DNA of 64,000 nucleotides, taken from assembly GCA_037903355.1 (NCBI GenBank), contig JBAJFE010000038.1, positions 2,108,001 to 2,172,000 on the forward strand. The letters are read 5' to 3'. Positions 1-10,989 of the stretch are shown here, in pieces. The translations under genes and the position numbers were made by a program. The notes beneath the pieces are model-generated. The model searched no databases. It was not told the DNA's origin and worked only from the letters and a program-made list of their open reading frames with translations. The stretch comes from Trichuris trichiura. Lineage: Eukaryota; Nematoda; Enoplea; Trichinellida; Trichuridae. The stretch's first letter is position 1, and each line of letters opens with the position of its first letter.

Positions 1-770
1 TCGTAGACCAGCTCGACTGAATCTCTAAATATAATTGCCAATAATCTTTTCAATATTGATCATCTATTGATCTTGTCCGCGTATGATCGGTTAAAGCATA
101 AATTGACTGCGAAGTGTTTAGTGCTTTCTGGTCCCCGCGCTGCACGAAGCCCAATGAAGTTTTCATTGACAGCTGTAGTCCAAATGAGCGCTATTCAAAA
201 GGATACTCGCCAACTTTGCTCTGCGTTCTCACGGAACGTGGTGTATTGATTTCTTCATTCTCTTAACCGTAAATGGTGAGCAAGAATTTATGAAGATGGC
301 GAAGTTAGTTTCACAAAAGTTGGCAACGACTCAGTGATGACGCCAAGTAGAGGCAATCTAACATTTGTTAAGTAGTCCGACTTTAATGCTCATCAGTTGG
401 CTGAGCCCCAAACAGATTCAAATTAGTAGTCGAGTAGAATGGTCACTCTGCTCTTCCTTTCTCTCCATATATGAATAAATCCATTTATCACTGTACATCA
501 TCTTTGTTGCTCGTATATGTCAAGTTTTTTTTTGAAAAAGTAATGTTAAACTTCTTAGCTACTGCGCCATCTATAAAATCTTTTACAGCCAATGTTGTTG
601 GTCCACTTGCTTGACTCATGTTTCTGTTCGTCTGGTTGTTAAAATGCATTGTCTGAGCGGCGACCGAAGCTATTCGTTTCCGTTAATTATAATTAAACGA
701 ACACTTAATTTCTAATTTTTCAGCTTCAGCATTTGATGTATGGGGTTGTATTTTTCCGTATCTTGTTTTT
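1..770. other. Upstream intergenic DNA, no gene recognised
   Basis: I see no conserved coding segment here; the only open frame (67-249) has no recognisable motif. A pyrimidine-rich stretch ending in TTTTTAG at 761-770 could be a splice acceptor for the 5' UTR exon of the gene that starts at 811. Part of this stretch may therefore be a 5' UTR intron or a promoter. Confidence 0.4.
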
Positions 771-810
771 AGGGTTCCGTTGACATGGTAACACTGAGCA
801 CATAGGGAGC

Positions 811-3800
811 ATGATTGAAGCAGACGACGGCAGTTTCCGGTGGCGGGACGTTGACTTTTTTGTTAAAAAGTACCGTTCCGAAGACGACGATCTGTTGTTG
901 GATGGTCTGCGCGATGACCACGCTGAAAGTGGTCCAGATGGAACGAGCACAGGTGAACGTTCGTCCGAAGAACATGCGTCAGAGTCGACGGCAGCAGCTA
1001 ATCAATCTGATCAGACTTCAAACAAGCCGCCCCTATCTACTCAGACATCTGATTCACGGCAGACTCCAAAGTTTGCCGTGTTACCTAAGACGCTTTTGTA
1101 CTTTTCGGAATTTGCCTCGGTAAAAATTGAGGCAGCCGATAAAGCGGATCCTCGATTGGGAACGCTGAGTGAACTGTCTTCATTGAAGCGTCTTCATCAA
1201 TGGAAACAAGTGAGTACGCATTAAAGCTTGTCGTTTCTTTATGTGTACGCTGCAATTTGACGACCTGTTTTTCATACTTTTGCCTATGAGAAGCATCATT
1301 TCGTTTTTTTCAGCTAAAATTATTTCTTCGCACGAATAATTGGAGCAGCGGACACCGTATAAGGGCGGACTTGTGGAAAGAGATATGTAGCAATCCGAGC
1401 ACGGGTGCCCAAGGGCTCGTTTACAGCGACATCGTAGAAGCATTCAAAGGAAGTGAGCGGATAAAAGTGCTTCCTTTGCTTCGTTAATTGGTGACCAAGC
1501 AAATTTAGGGTGCAGCGTTACGCCTGTATTTTTAACCGCTCCTGGCGTTTTGTTGTGCGATTATCAATTGAATGAGACGGGGCGATTGACGCTGATTCAA
1601 CTTTTGACCGCAATTGAGCACGCTCGACCTGATTTCACTTACATACCGGTAGATTTTTTTAACCTCGAACTTGTTTCTGTTGTGTAAATGAAATTTACGA
1701 ATTTCAGATTCTGTATCCTCTTTGCGCCTTATTTTTGCACTACATGTCCGATCGGGACGCCTTTGTTTGCACAATGAGCCTGCTTTCGCAAAGCCAGAAA
1801 TTTCTTATTCAAACCGACATTTCCGTCTCCGCAGCACGGAGAACTTTGCTCATTTTATTGAGAAAGCATGCGGTAAGTGGGGTGTTTCAGTCGTGAAGTT
1901 TAGTGTTTGCGTTTTGTTTTGGTAAGTCAAACGATTTTATCACAGCCTTTATTTCACAGCACTGGCAGGCAAAATGTAGCTTTCGCCCTTTGTAAAACAA
2001 CTTCTAGTCAAGCGTTTTACGACTTGCACCATCTGAAGTTCGCAGGCGCACCTTTGTTGCATTGACTTCGCTGTTTTATCGTACCTTCATGTCTGTGTTT
2101 GCACCTTCTCATCCTAGCTAAATAATTCACTGATAATTGTAAGGCTTCGATGCGTAAGAATCCAGTGCCTGTTCCTTTCTTCCGTGCTTTGATGAAAGGC
2201 CGTTCTGTTATGTAATGTAAAGAAGCACAATGTGCAAATATATCAACGCGCAACATATACATATATTCAAAGTTTAAGAATTGGAGAATTTAATTCTGCT
2301 GTAATCTGGCATTCATTAGTTGCCATAACTGCAGGTAGCATAATTTTCCGAAACGATAGCAATTACATCTTTTCTAAATATGTAGAACGAACTACCTGTA
2401 AGCAGGAAGGGAAGCTCATTATGTCACTCATGTACGCGCGTCAGCGCTTGTTGAATTTATTAGAGCAATCTCTAACCTTTCTAATACAGTAAAACCTCGT
2501 AATTCACGGGGATCGCGTTTCGGTCCTCCCTCCCTTCCGCGAACTTTGAAAATCTGCGAATTTTGGAAGGGCTACGAACAAAAACCTGTAAACGCTTGTT
2601 TTCATACGTTAAACACGTCAAATAAATTAAACGTTCAGGCAATAAACAGTATAGTACCGTAATGTATACGGTAAATGAATATACGCAGTAAGGGTTCATC
2701 TTAGGGTTCACAGAAAACGCATGTCTTGGTTCCTGTCAGTCACATACAGTAAGAGAAGTGCAATTAAGTTTCACAAGCATAAGTGACTTGTCTACGCTTA
2801 AGCTTAGGATAAACAGGAGTAGAAAAAATCCATGAATTCGTGAAGCCTCAAATTCAGGAGGGTTTTACTGTACTGCGTTTTGTTCGCACCATTTCGAGCA
2901 GCTTTAGTCCTGTCACACCGAAGGTTAATTTTTATCCACAGCAACTGTTGCCAGAATATTCTAATAATATGCAAATCACGGTAGAATCTCGATTAAACGG
3001 ATCGATTGGGAAGCTGAAGTTTTTAAACTCGTCAGGAACTCTTAAAAGTCCAAAAACAGTTTTGTTTGTCTTCATAATGTTCTGTAGTGACTTTGTTTAT
3101 TGTTTCTAATTGCAGCTATTATTGTAGCACCTTAGTTTGGTAACATTCTATTTAAATTCTGAAAGGCGCAATAACGCTTTTCTATGCTACTGCAAGCTTT
3201 CCCGTACGCCTGACTTACACTCTTACCCTTATTTCTAGAGTTCTGCTAGCTAATTGCACTTCTTTCTTTAGGGCTGAAGAATTAAAAACCTGAAGTAGCT
3301 GTTCAGATATCTTTCACTGTCAAAGAGTAACTATGTAGAATATGGAATGAGCCTTTAAAATAAAATGTTTTTGTATGATCGTTACCATACGAGAGGGTGA
3401 GTTGTGATTCCATAAAACAGTCAACATTGGGAAGTTCTTGGAATAAATTGATGGATGGAAAATGAATGAAAGTTTTGCCAATATCGGCGCAGGTGAGGAA
3501 ACTGCAAAAACTGTGCTTTTGCAATACCGAAGGAACGCGGCAGTTGCTTATGTGAATATCCTTAGCTAACGATAATAAAGATTCGGAATTTCAAACTCTC
3601 AACGATGGTTAATTTGTGCAGCTGTTCTCAGAAGCACAAGAGAGCTCTGAAGAAAATCTTAATGAAAAAGATGAGTTTGAAGAATATGTCTGTCCATGTC
3701 ACGCGATAAAATCTGTTGACACCTCGCAGTTGTCCCAAAATTGTTCGAAAGATAGAGAAAACGTGTTTCAGAAAGGTTATTTTGCTTGAAAAGTGTCCGC

Positions 3801-6800
3801 GAGTTAGCAGCTTTGAAACAAACAACGGATTTATTTTAAAATGTGTTTTTTCATGAGGGTCATTATTTAAGCTGAAATATATTCTTGTTGAGTTTCTTTT
3901 ACGGAAATTTTGTCCCGTTGATAATATTTTTATTGTTCCGTAGCTTTCGGGTCAAATGAGACCCGTCTTCAGCGGTGTTAATATAAAGCAATGACGTAAC
4001 GAAAATTCACGGTGTTCCGTGAACCGTGAATTTTCGTTACGTCATTACTTTGTATTAACACCGCTGAAGACGGGTCTCGTTTGACCCGAAAGCTACGGAA
4101 TAATAAAAATATTATCAACGGGACAAAATTTCTGTAAAAGAAACTCAACATGAAACTATACGGTCCCGTACCAAGAAGTTACATTTACAAAACGAAATAT
4201 ATTCTTGTACATTTGAAAAGTGTATTTAGGAGATAAGAGTCTACAATGAATTAAATAAAAACAAAGAAAAACTAATAAAGATTTGTGCTTTCATAACGGG
4301 TCTTCGTAATGATGCAGATGGTCGAAAAACGGTTTATTCCCCTTTGAACGTAACAAGAAAAACGTAACTAATCGAAGCTTTCATAAACTGTTTCCGTCGT
4401 CAGCGATATAAGGCACAGGTTAGTAGCTTCCGAAAGCTTCGATTAGTTACGTTTTTCTTGTTACGTTCAACGGGGAATAAACCGTTTTTTACCGCCTCCA
4501 AGAACTAATAACATGATTTGAATTCAATTATCCGGAAAACCGTCGGTCCCATTTAGTCCAGATAATTAAAATTCATACTGTATTAACTTTGCTTGCCCGT
4601 CCGTAATCTTTGTTTATTCGTTCCTACAATTGCTTATTGTGAACGGGTTGCTCTTCCGTGCCTTAATGTTGTATCAGACACCGTTTAAGAGACACTATGT
4701 TTTCAAGCAATTGCTTATTGTAACATTTTGTCGGGTACTCAGATTTCAGATTCGGTTTTTAAACATTTGCCGCCTGAAAGTTTTATTAATTTTATCATTA
4801 GAATGCAAAGATGACAGTGCTATTCTTTAAAATTAATTAAATACGTTGCGCTGTGGAGGTTGTCCTAGGAAGTGCATTTCAGAACGCTTAACACTTGCGT
4901 AACTTGTTGAGATTTGGGCTGTGGCATTCTGAGGACAAAACTGGCTTGGTCCAAAAAGCGCGCTCTCATCTGAATAGAAATGTTTTGTTCTACAATGAAA
5001 CGATTGTTTTGTCAACGCGTCAGTACCGACAGTTTCATAAGTCCCGTTATTTACAGGAAGGAGTGCTGTAGACTTTCGCTATGCTAATTTCATCAAAGTC
5101 AGCCGCGTTTTAATTGGATACTTCTAAGGGCCACTTTATTGCAGCGGAAAGTGTACAATCTCATTGAGCGGTTAATGGGCTCGTCGGACGACGCCACTCT
5201 GATTCGAGTCTTTAGCCATTGGAAACAATGGATCTTTTGTGATCTTCCGTTTTCTCACTTAGTAATTCGAGTAAGAATATTTGCCTTTCATATGCAATCA
5301 TTATTCTTTTAAGGTACGGGTATTGGATTGTTTTCTTTTCGAAGGACAGAAGATTCTTTATCGTGTTGCCATCTCAATTTTGGTATTGTGGCAGAGGGAA
5401 AAAGGTATTTACGTTCAGATTTTAAATTCGCTTTTTCTTCCTATTTCTTCAGCCAAAGAGCTGCGAGACAAGACTGGCTGGTCAGAATTCTACATAGCAT
5501 CTGATATTTCTGCATTTTGCAGCACTATGAAATTTTCTCCGCAAAAATTGCTAAAAGTTGGTCGACTGCCTTTCATCTGAACGTTGAACGTTGATACCTT
5601 GCAGGTTGCTTTTAAGTTACGTAACATGAAGATGTCTTACATTCGTCGTATTCAAGAAGAGAATGAGATGAAGTTACGCAAAAAAGATGCCACCTTGGCA
5701 GAGGTGGCGTCCTCTCAAAATTTGAAAAGCTTGCTTGCTGAGCATCACTACTTCAGCGTTGCAATGTCCTCTCAGATTTTAGCGAGTCACCTGGTCAATG
5801 GCTGCGCGTTAACTCTTCTCTCAACCAGCTGAACGATGATAATTTCAGATATCGTTGTTAATTTCGTGGATTCCAACAAGATATCATCTAGTCACTCCGC
5901 AGAAACTTTTTTCCGTTGTTGAAGACGGCAGGAGTTTTACCACGTTGTGGAGCAAGATTGAAGACTGCTATCCAACCGTTTTGTTGATCCAAACCACGTG
6001 GAAGCAGGTTAGTTGGCGTGGCATAGATGCTTCCTCGAGCACAACTGCTGTATTATGTGTCTGAATTCAGATTTTTGGTGCTTTTTGCTCAGAAGCGTGG
6101 GTGATGCGCAAGCGACTTTCAAAGCTAAGCTACTTCGGGACAGGCGAGTCGTTCCTCTTTCAGTTTACTCCAAAGGCAGCATGCTTTTCGTGGGTCGGTT
6201 TGGAAAAAACAAAAGTGAGCCATGGCGAAGAGCTCTTTCAATGTGCTGACGCTACAACACTTATCGTCGGCGGCGGGTAATTCTTATTGAAAATGTAAAG
6301 TTTTTGTTTAGTCAGCGGCTTCTTTGGGTCAGTAAAGTAGTTTCCTCACTAAGTAGACCCGCTAACAACAAAACTGTTCCGTGAGAATTACGCGGATTCC
6401 CGAAAATTGTTTCCCGCATACTGTAATGTTTAAACTGTCATGTACTGGCATAATTTCGTAGCCTTTGTTTACGAAACATTTATTTTGAAGTTTGCCAATT
6501 GCTTAGTTCTGTTTTGTAGAATACTGAATGAAAAGAAACAATTCCTATTCCTAACTTTTTATTGATTTTAGAAGAAGCAGTATTTCTGCCTACCGTCGTT
6601 TTGATGTTTGCTAAATCGGTTTCTGAAAATTGTCGCGGTTAAGAGCTGCACTTTCTTGTACGTTGTGCAAAACGTTTGCAATGTTATGTGGTATTTTAGC
6701 GGCAACGAAGGTCTCAGCATCCGCCAAACGTTGGAAAGAGGATCGACGAATCATTGTGATACGTTTAACAATCCACCGCTCGTGCCTGAACGAGATTTCG

Positions 6801-6847
6801 AAATCGAAGCATTTGAAGTCTTTGGCTTCTCAGCTGAGGTGGAATGA
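811..6847 (+). CDS. TBC1D24: TBC-TLDc protein, TBC1D24 / Skywalker type
   Basis: Eleven exons: 811-1209, 1314-1452, 1509-1648, 1708-1872, 5145-5270, 5314-5404, 5453-5556, 5605-5793, 5849-6007, 6071-6276, 6700-6847, summing to 1866 nt (621 aa). Residues 1 to about 125 are a Ser/Thr/acidic extension. A Rab-GAP-like TBC domain follows: exon 2 reads SGHRIRADLWK, exon 6 reads VLDCFLFEGQKILYRVA, a hallmark of this family. The last three exons encode a TLDc domain, with YFGTGESFLF in exon 10 and CDTFNNPPLVPE then DFEIEAFEVFGF in exon 11. Family members act in synaptic-vesicle and endosome traffic and bind phosphoinositides and Rab/Arf GTPases. The start is the first ATG after an in-frame TGA. The exon 8 donor (GTCAAT at 5794) is the least certain boundary. 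Intron 4 is 3.3 kb and full of mobile DNA, while most of the others are 42-63 nt; intron 10 is 423 nt. Confidence 0.92.
2485..2872. mobile_element. pogo/Tigger-like MITE in TBC1D24 intron 4
   Basis: A 384 bp element with inverted ends: the left begins CAGTAAAACCTC and the right, read in reverse, begins CAGTAAAACCCTC. It is flanked by TA on both sides (2485-2486 and 2871-2872), the target duplication of the Tc1/mariner-pogo superfamily. No transposase frame is present, so it would be non-autonomous. The same CAGTAAAA end recurs on the element at 50557-51632. Confidence 0.65.
3874..4207 (+). mobile_element. Palindromic Penelope-type inverted pLTR pair with 14 bp TSD
   Basis: Arms 3888-4017 and about 4020-4149 are near-perfect inverted copies of each other. 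The insertion is bounded by the direct repeat GAAATATATTCTTG (3874-3887 and 4194-4207), a 14 bp target-site duplication. Each arm carries the CTGAAGAC - hairpin - GAAAGC module (3943-3972 reversed, 4064-4093 forward). To the right of the palindrome, still inside the duplication, an ATG at 4150 opens MKLYGPVPRS, which matches the N-terminal pattern of the Penelope ORF at 19-22 kb (MKQPKPVKRHPVF). It lies within intron 4 of the TBC1D24 gene. Confidence 0.75.
4325..4488. repeat. Second palindrome with hammerhead-like module
   Basis: Arms 4325-4382 and 4432-4488 are inverted copies around a 49 nt centre. The centre-left carries the module in reverse (4377-4403, CTGACGAC ... GAAAGC). It is a different subfamily from the palindrome 180 bp upstream. 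No convincing target duplication was found by eye. Confidence 0.6.
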
Positions 6848-7199
6848 AATTGATCTCGCTAATCCACTGTCAACCGATGAAATGAACCTGCCGACACGGC
6901 GGCGCTTGCCGATCGCAACGCGTTTTAGTATTCTTTTACCCGTTTGCAGCTCAAGTTCTGTTTGCTCGTCGTGAGGCATTGTTTTTCAGTTTTGCGCCAC
7001 TTGTGGAAACAATGAAAAATGACGTTACTATTTAAACTTTTTCAAGACGCTTTCGCCTGACCAATAGTCTCAGGCAAAGCAGTTGAAAGGTCCGTAAAAG
7101 ACACAAGTTGCGTATTAGTCGCGGTTCGTTTTGAAATAATCTTATCCTGCTAATCCTTTACTGCGTTACGATAAGAAAGATAAGGGCAGAACGAGCTAT
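6848..7199. other. Intergenic, no gene recognised
   Basis: 3' flank of the TBC1D24 gene up to the start of the Tigger-like remnant. I see no conserved frame here. Confidence 0.5.
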
Positions 7200-7341
7200 A
7201 GGGTTGGTCCTCGTTATCCGCGCATTCTACACAACGCGGTTTGTCCGGCGTGAAATAGTGACGTAATCTTTACACAAAGACATACGCACCGCTGGCCTGC
7301 ATTATAGTTGCACTAGCCTCGTTGCATCCCTGTGGAGCAGC

Positions 7342-7764
7342 GTGATCATCTGCGCGGGCTATGTCCATCAACGAGGAGGTCATGGACATAGTGAAATTGT
7401 CGAGGAGTTGGGAAGTGAGGGTTTCTCCGACATAATAGAAGACGATACCAGGGAGCACACAGAAGACTGTGGAAAACGGTCCACCAACGAGGAACTGGTG
7501 CAATCACCTACGGGCAGCGACGACAACGTTGTAGAAGATACAGGAGCTTAAACACCCTCGGATTGGGCGCTGCAAAAGCTTGCCAGTGTTTTCCGACAAG
7601 CTCAGGTCCTAAAGGATATGATTGCTGACTGTGATCTATACATGCAACGTGGCATCATGGTTCCACGAAGAATAACGGTTTCGTTTAGGCCGCTACATAA
7701 TTTATTCGATGAAGCAAAGAAAAGGGAAAGACAGCTCCCGATAGCAATGTTTTTAGTTAAAGCT
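7342..7764 (+). pseudogene. Tigger/jerky-like transposase C-terminal fragment
   Basis: Two adjacent frame segments, broken by a stop at 7549-7551, read TNEELVQSPTGSDD and then LQKLASVFRQAQVLKDMI, continuing to KKRERQLPIAMFL. This order (an NEELVEL-like box, then a helical K-L-x-x-x-F-R-x-A-x-x-L-K-D segment, then a QLPI-MF tail) is typical of the C-termini of Tigger and jerky transposases of the pogo group. The DDE catalytic core is not recognisable upstream, so this is a remnant. The assignment rests on family motif memory; a profile search would settle it. Confidence 0.6.
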
Positions 7765-8110
7765 CCGGTAGCTGCGAAGACCAATATTTCAAGGCGAGAA
7801 GTTTTGCTACCAACAAGTTCAAGAAACCGTAGGAGTGGCCGGTCTCCAGGGGATCCGCGCCCACCTACAGAAAGTGGATAAATTGATACATGATGCCCCA
7901 AACGTTCCTGCCGTAAACGTTTTGCTCCATTTGGATGTGTTCTGTGTGATGTTCACTATTTCTGTTTACGTGCGCCTCAAAATAAAAATTGATTCTTCTT
8001 TTTCTTTGTTCTCTCTTCTAACGGGTGTGTTATTCAAAATAAAAATTTCTTGCGGTCTTTCTACCCGTTCGTTAATGAAAAACGTTTATTGCAAACGTCT
8101 ATCCTGCGGT

Positions 8111-8141
8111 GCTTTCGGGCCACGCCGGGGCCCGTCATCAG
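8111..8141 (-). ncRNA. Hammerhead-like module, CTGATGAC variant
   Basis: Read on the minus strand: CTGATGAC, a GGGCC / GGCCC stem with a 7 nt loop, then GAAAGC. This is the only copy in the window with the canonical CUGAUGA core. It retains the extra C after the core seen in all the other copies. Confidence 0.35.
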
Positions 8142-8716
8142 CGCTAAGTGCGCCGCCGTCGGGTCGGTCATTATGTTAGCAGGCCGCTCCGTCCGACCGA
8201 CCGTGGCGGGAACCTCAGCCGTCAGGTCGATCCTTGACCCGTCAGGCTTTGGTCCCACCTAGTCAGTCAGACTTTGCGGCGAGCACCCAACCGACCTTTC
8301 ACGACGGCGGCAGCACTGTACGTGCGCCTCTGTGTTTTATATTTCCCCAGCATTATACCCATTCCGCGCACCAGTATATTGCTTAGCTAATTTAAAGCAA
8401 GGTGAACACCAGGCGTTTAAAGAAAGTGCATCTTACTTTCATCGTTTCTTGTATCTAATGGCCTGGACTCTGATGGCGAACCCCATTGGACAGGCGCAGT
8501 CTCACGGATGTCATTATCTCGTAGCTAGGTTCCGTAGTACCAAATTTTGAAGGATAACTAGATATGATAACCGTTCCGGAAGGAATTCTAAGTGTCAAGA
8601 CGAAATACGCGGCTGGAATACAAGGTATTTGGCCATTTTCATAGGGTATCCTACATAACGCGGCGTAGCGCTCAAATCTAGGACGAATTAACCGCGGATA
8701 ATGAGTGCCGACTGTA

Positions 8717-9141
8717 CTTTAACAGAACTCCGATTGGCTGAGCCTTTAATCATGACTCCAATAGCAGTTGCTTAAGTGTTTGAAACGGTCCTAGTGTATC
8801 TACTTGATATTCGTTAGCGACCATTCACTAGTGTGCCATGCTTGTAATACTGTTTCGATTATGGTGAACTTGTTTTGGCTGTGAGACTTATTCAAAATCT
8901 TTACATTTCAATGAAATGTCGATGAACATATTTGAGTGACATCATGCTTAGATTTCACGAAACGTCATGTGAATTTTGCAAATTGTGTACTCTAGAGGAA
9001 TGCCAAAAATTTAGGGATATCTGCCGTCGACAAGTGGTCACCAGGCTATCTTGCGTCGACTGCTTCGTAATTGAGCGACAGTAATCTTTCATCCTGAAAA
9101 CTACATGGTTACTATCCGTAGCTTTGTTGCTTTTATAAGCA
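8717..9141. other. Upstream region of AP2S1
   Basis: No conserved coding frame. It should hold the AP2S1 promoter and 5' UTR, but I see no motif that I can name. Confidence 0.4.
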
Positions 9142-9724
9142 ATGGTACGTTAAACTGGTATGTAGAATAATTCCGTTTTTCAAATGCCTTTTATTCATTA
9201 GATTCGCTTTATTCTTATACAAAACCGAGCAGGAAAAACTCGCTTGGCAAAGTGGTACATCCACTTCGAGGACAGCGAAAAGCAGAAGCTGATTGAAGAA
9301 GTGCATGCAGTCGTAACAGTTCGCGACGCGAAACACACAAACTTTGTTGAGGTTCGTTGCCTAAGCTCCATTTTTTTCTAACTTCATTGCTACTTCAGTT
9401 TCGGAATTTTAAAATAATTTACCGTCGCTACGCTGGCTTGTACTTTTGCATCTGCTGCGACGTGAACGACAACAACCTTTACTATCTCGAGGCCATCCAC
9501 AATTTTGTCGAAGTGCTGAACGAGTATTTCCATAACGTGTGCGAATTGGATTTAGTATTCAATTTCTACAAGGTTTCAGTTGCTTCGTTCTGCCATTTGT
9601 GTTTCGTATGCTCAAACTTTAGGTCTACGCCGTTGTGGACGAAATGTTCTTGGCCGGAGAAATCCGTGAAACAAGCCAGACCAAGGTGTTGAAGCAATTG
9701 ATTATGCTCAACTCGCTTGAATAG
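9142..9724 (+). CDS. AP2S1: AP-2 complex sigma subunit
   Basis: Four exons: 9142-9144 (the ATG alone), 9202-9351, 9399-9572, 9623-9724, totalling 429 nt (142 aa), exactly the family length. The protein is almost identical to animal AP2 sigma: [19 protein letters not shown] at the start, [19 protein letters not shown] over the exon 2/3 junction, and [20 protein letters not shown] over the exon 3/4 junction. It is the small sigma-2 subunit of the clathrin adaptor AP-2 and binds acidic dileucine endocytic signals at the plasma membrane. An intron directly after the start codon is unusual but follows from the splice sites (ATG|gtacgt; ttcattag|ATTCGC). Confidence 0.96.
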
Positions 9725-10459
9725 AAAGTACTAAGGAAATTGCTTTGCTAGCAACATACCAGTCTTCTAGGGTTTCTTAGTACTCCTGGGGAGACTGGAG
9801 TTCAGACCTGTCACCTGTGAGCGTTATTTTCTCTGTCCCTGTTAGTGATATTTCAATGTACTTCATATTTTCTTTTTTTTCATCGGTTAACCTAAGATTT
9901 TGTCAAGTGCAAGTAAAGAAAGTACGTTCATATTGAAATTCATAATTCTGGTTTTACGACAGCAGGCCTTTATCGTTCGTCCGTCATAAGTCACCTCAGG
10001 ATTATTCAGGTTAGTAGTGCATAATCGTAGTACACTGCCGACAGTTCCTACGCTGCAGCGTTTGGAGAGAACGAAAGTTAAATGTAAATAACTGCATCTA
10101 TCATAATGGGATTGCCAAGGTAAAATAGAGGGCGAGCTGACCGGATACCTAAGATCTGAGAAGGTAGAATTTGTCCTAATGTTCGTGGTCGAAGTGGACA
10201 GGTTCTGCTATTTCCAAGCACGTTATACGGTTTCTCCTTAATTTTGAACTCCATTTATGGTTAGCTGTATGCGGCAAAGGCTATTTATAATGTAAAAGCC
10301 GTCAGCGGACAATTTCTTTACTTACAGAATGACAAACCTGCGTCTCCTTGTATACTTCTCTGATCTGCTGTATGTTTGGGCAGATTCAGCCAAAACTAGT
10401 TTCTCAACTTTTCCCGCGCCAGCGCTCCCGTACAGTGCTCATATTTCAATAGCGCTCCT

Positions 10460-10547
<88 letters not shown>

Positions 10548-10989
10548 GTTTTCGTAAGGAATATCCCACCCGCTCCATCCACGAGCGAATCAAGATACCC
10601 CCAGGGGATGGTTCACGTGCATTCTTGTCTGCTTTTACCGCCTTACCAGCGCTTTCAGCGCTCACAAAGAACAGCAAAAGTGGAAAAGGACCAGCAATAC
10701 TCAAACCTTTACATCCAAATAAATGTAGCGGTAATTAATGGGAAAGCTGACTTTTTTGCAATGAAACTAACTTGTCCACGTTCGGCTACAGGCTAGTAAG
10801 CCGCAACCGCGAGACCGTACGTTTCGCTTATTGTAGCCGGTTTCGCTTTTTTCTCAGAAGATCAATGACCACACTAAGTTTTCTTTCAGCCAGATAGGAT
10901 GACGGAAAGGCGACGAGTAACTTTCTGACGACAGCCCATAAACCAGTATACAAATCTGGGAATAGTCGGCTGCAGCCAGAACGCTTGGT
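9725..10989. other. Intergenic with a long CT microsatellite
   Basis: 3' flank of AP2S1 and downstream DNA. Apart from the (CT)n tract I find no conserved frame; open frames through the tract (poly Ser-Leu or Arg-Glu) are artefacts of the repeat. Confidence 0.5.
10463..10542. repeat. (CT)n microsatellite, about 40 units
   Basis: Uninterrupted CT dinucleotide run of about 80 bp. It generates spurious Ser-Leu / Arg-Glu repeat frames on the two strands. Confidence 0.97.

Larger units (their letters stand above)
7200..8716 (+). mobile_element. Decayed pogo/Tigger-type DNA transposon
   Basis: Candidate inverted ends share the core TTATCCGCG: left about 7204-7230, and right about 8690-8713, reading CAGTCGGCACTCATTATCCGCGG in reverse and abutting TA at 8715-8716. 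Between them lies the C-terminal part of a Tigger/CENP-B-like transposase. About 1.5 kb in total, clearly inactive. The GC-rich stretch 8090-8320 inside it looks like a separate nested insertion because it carries the Penelope-type module (8111-8141). Confidence 0.55.

Noticed and set aside
10329..10796. Open frames through the CT tract (poly Ser-Leu, poly Arg-Glu)
   Set aside because: They are produced by the dinucleotide repeat, with no conserved sequence on either side.
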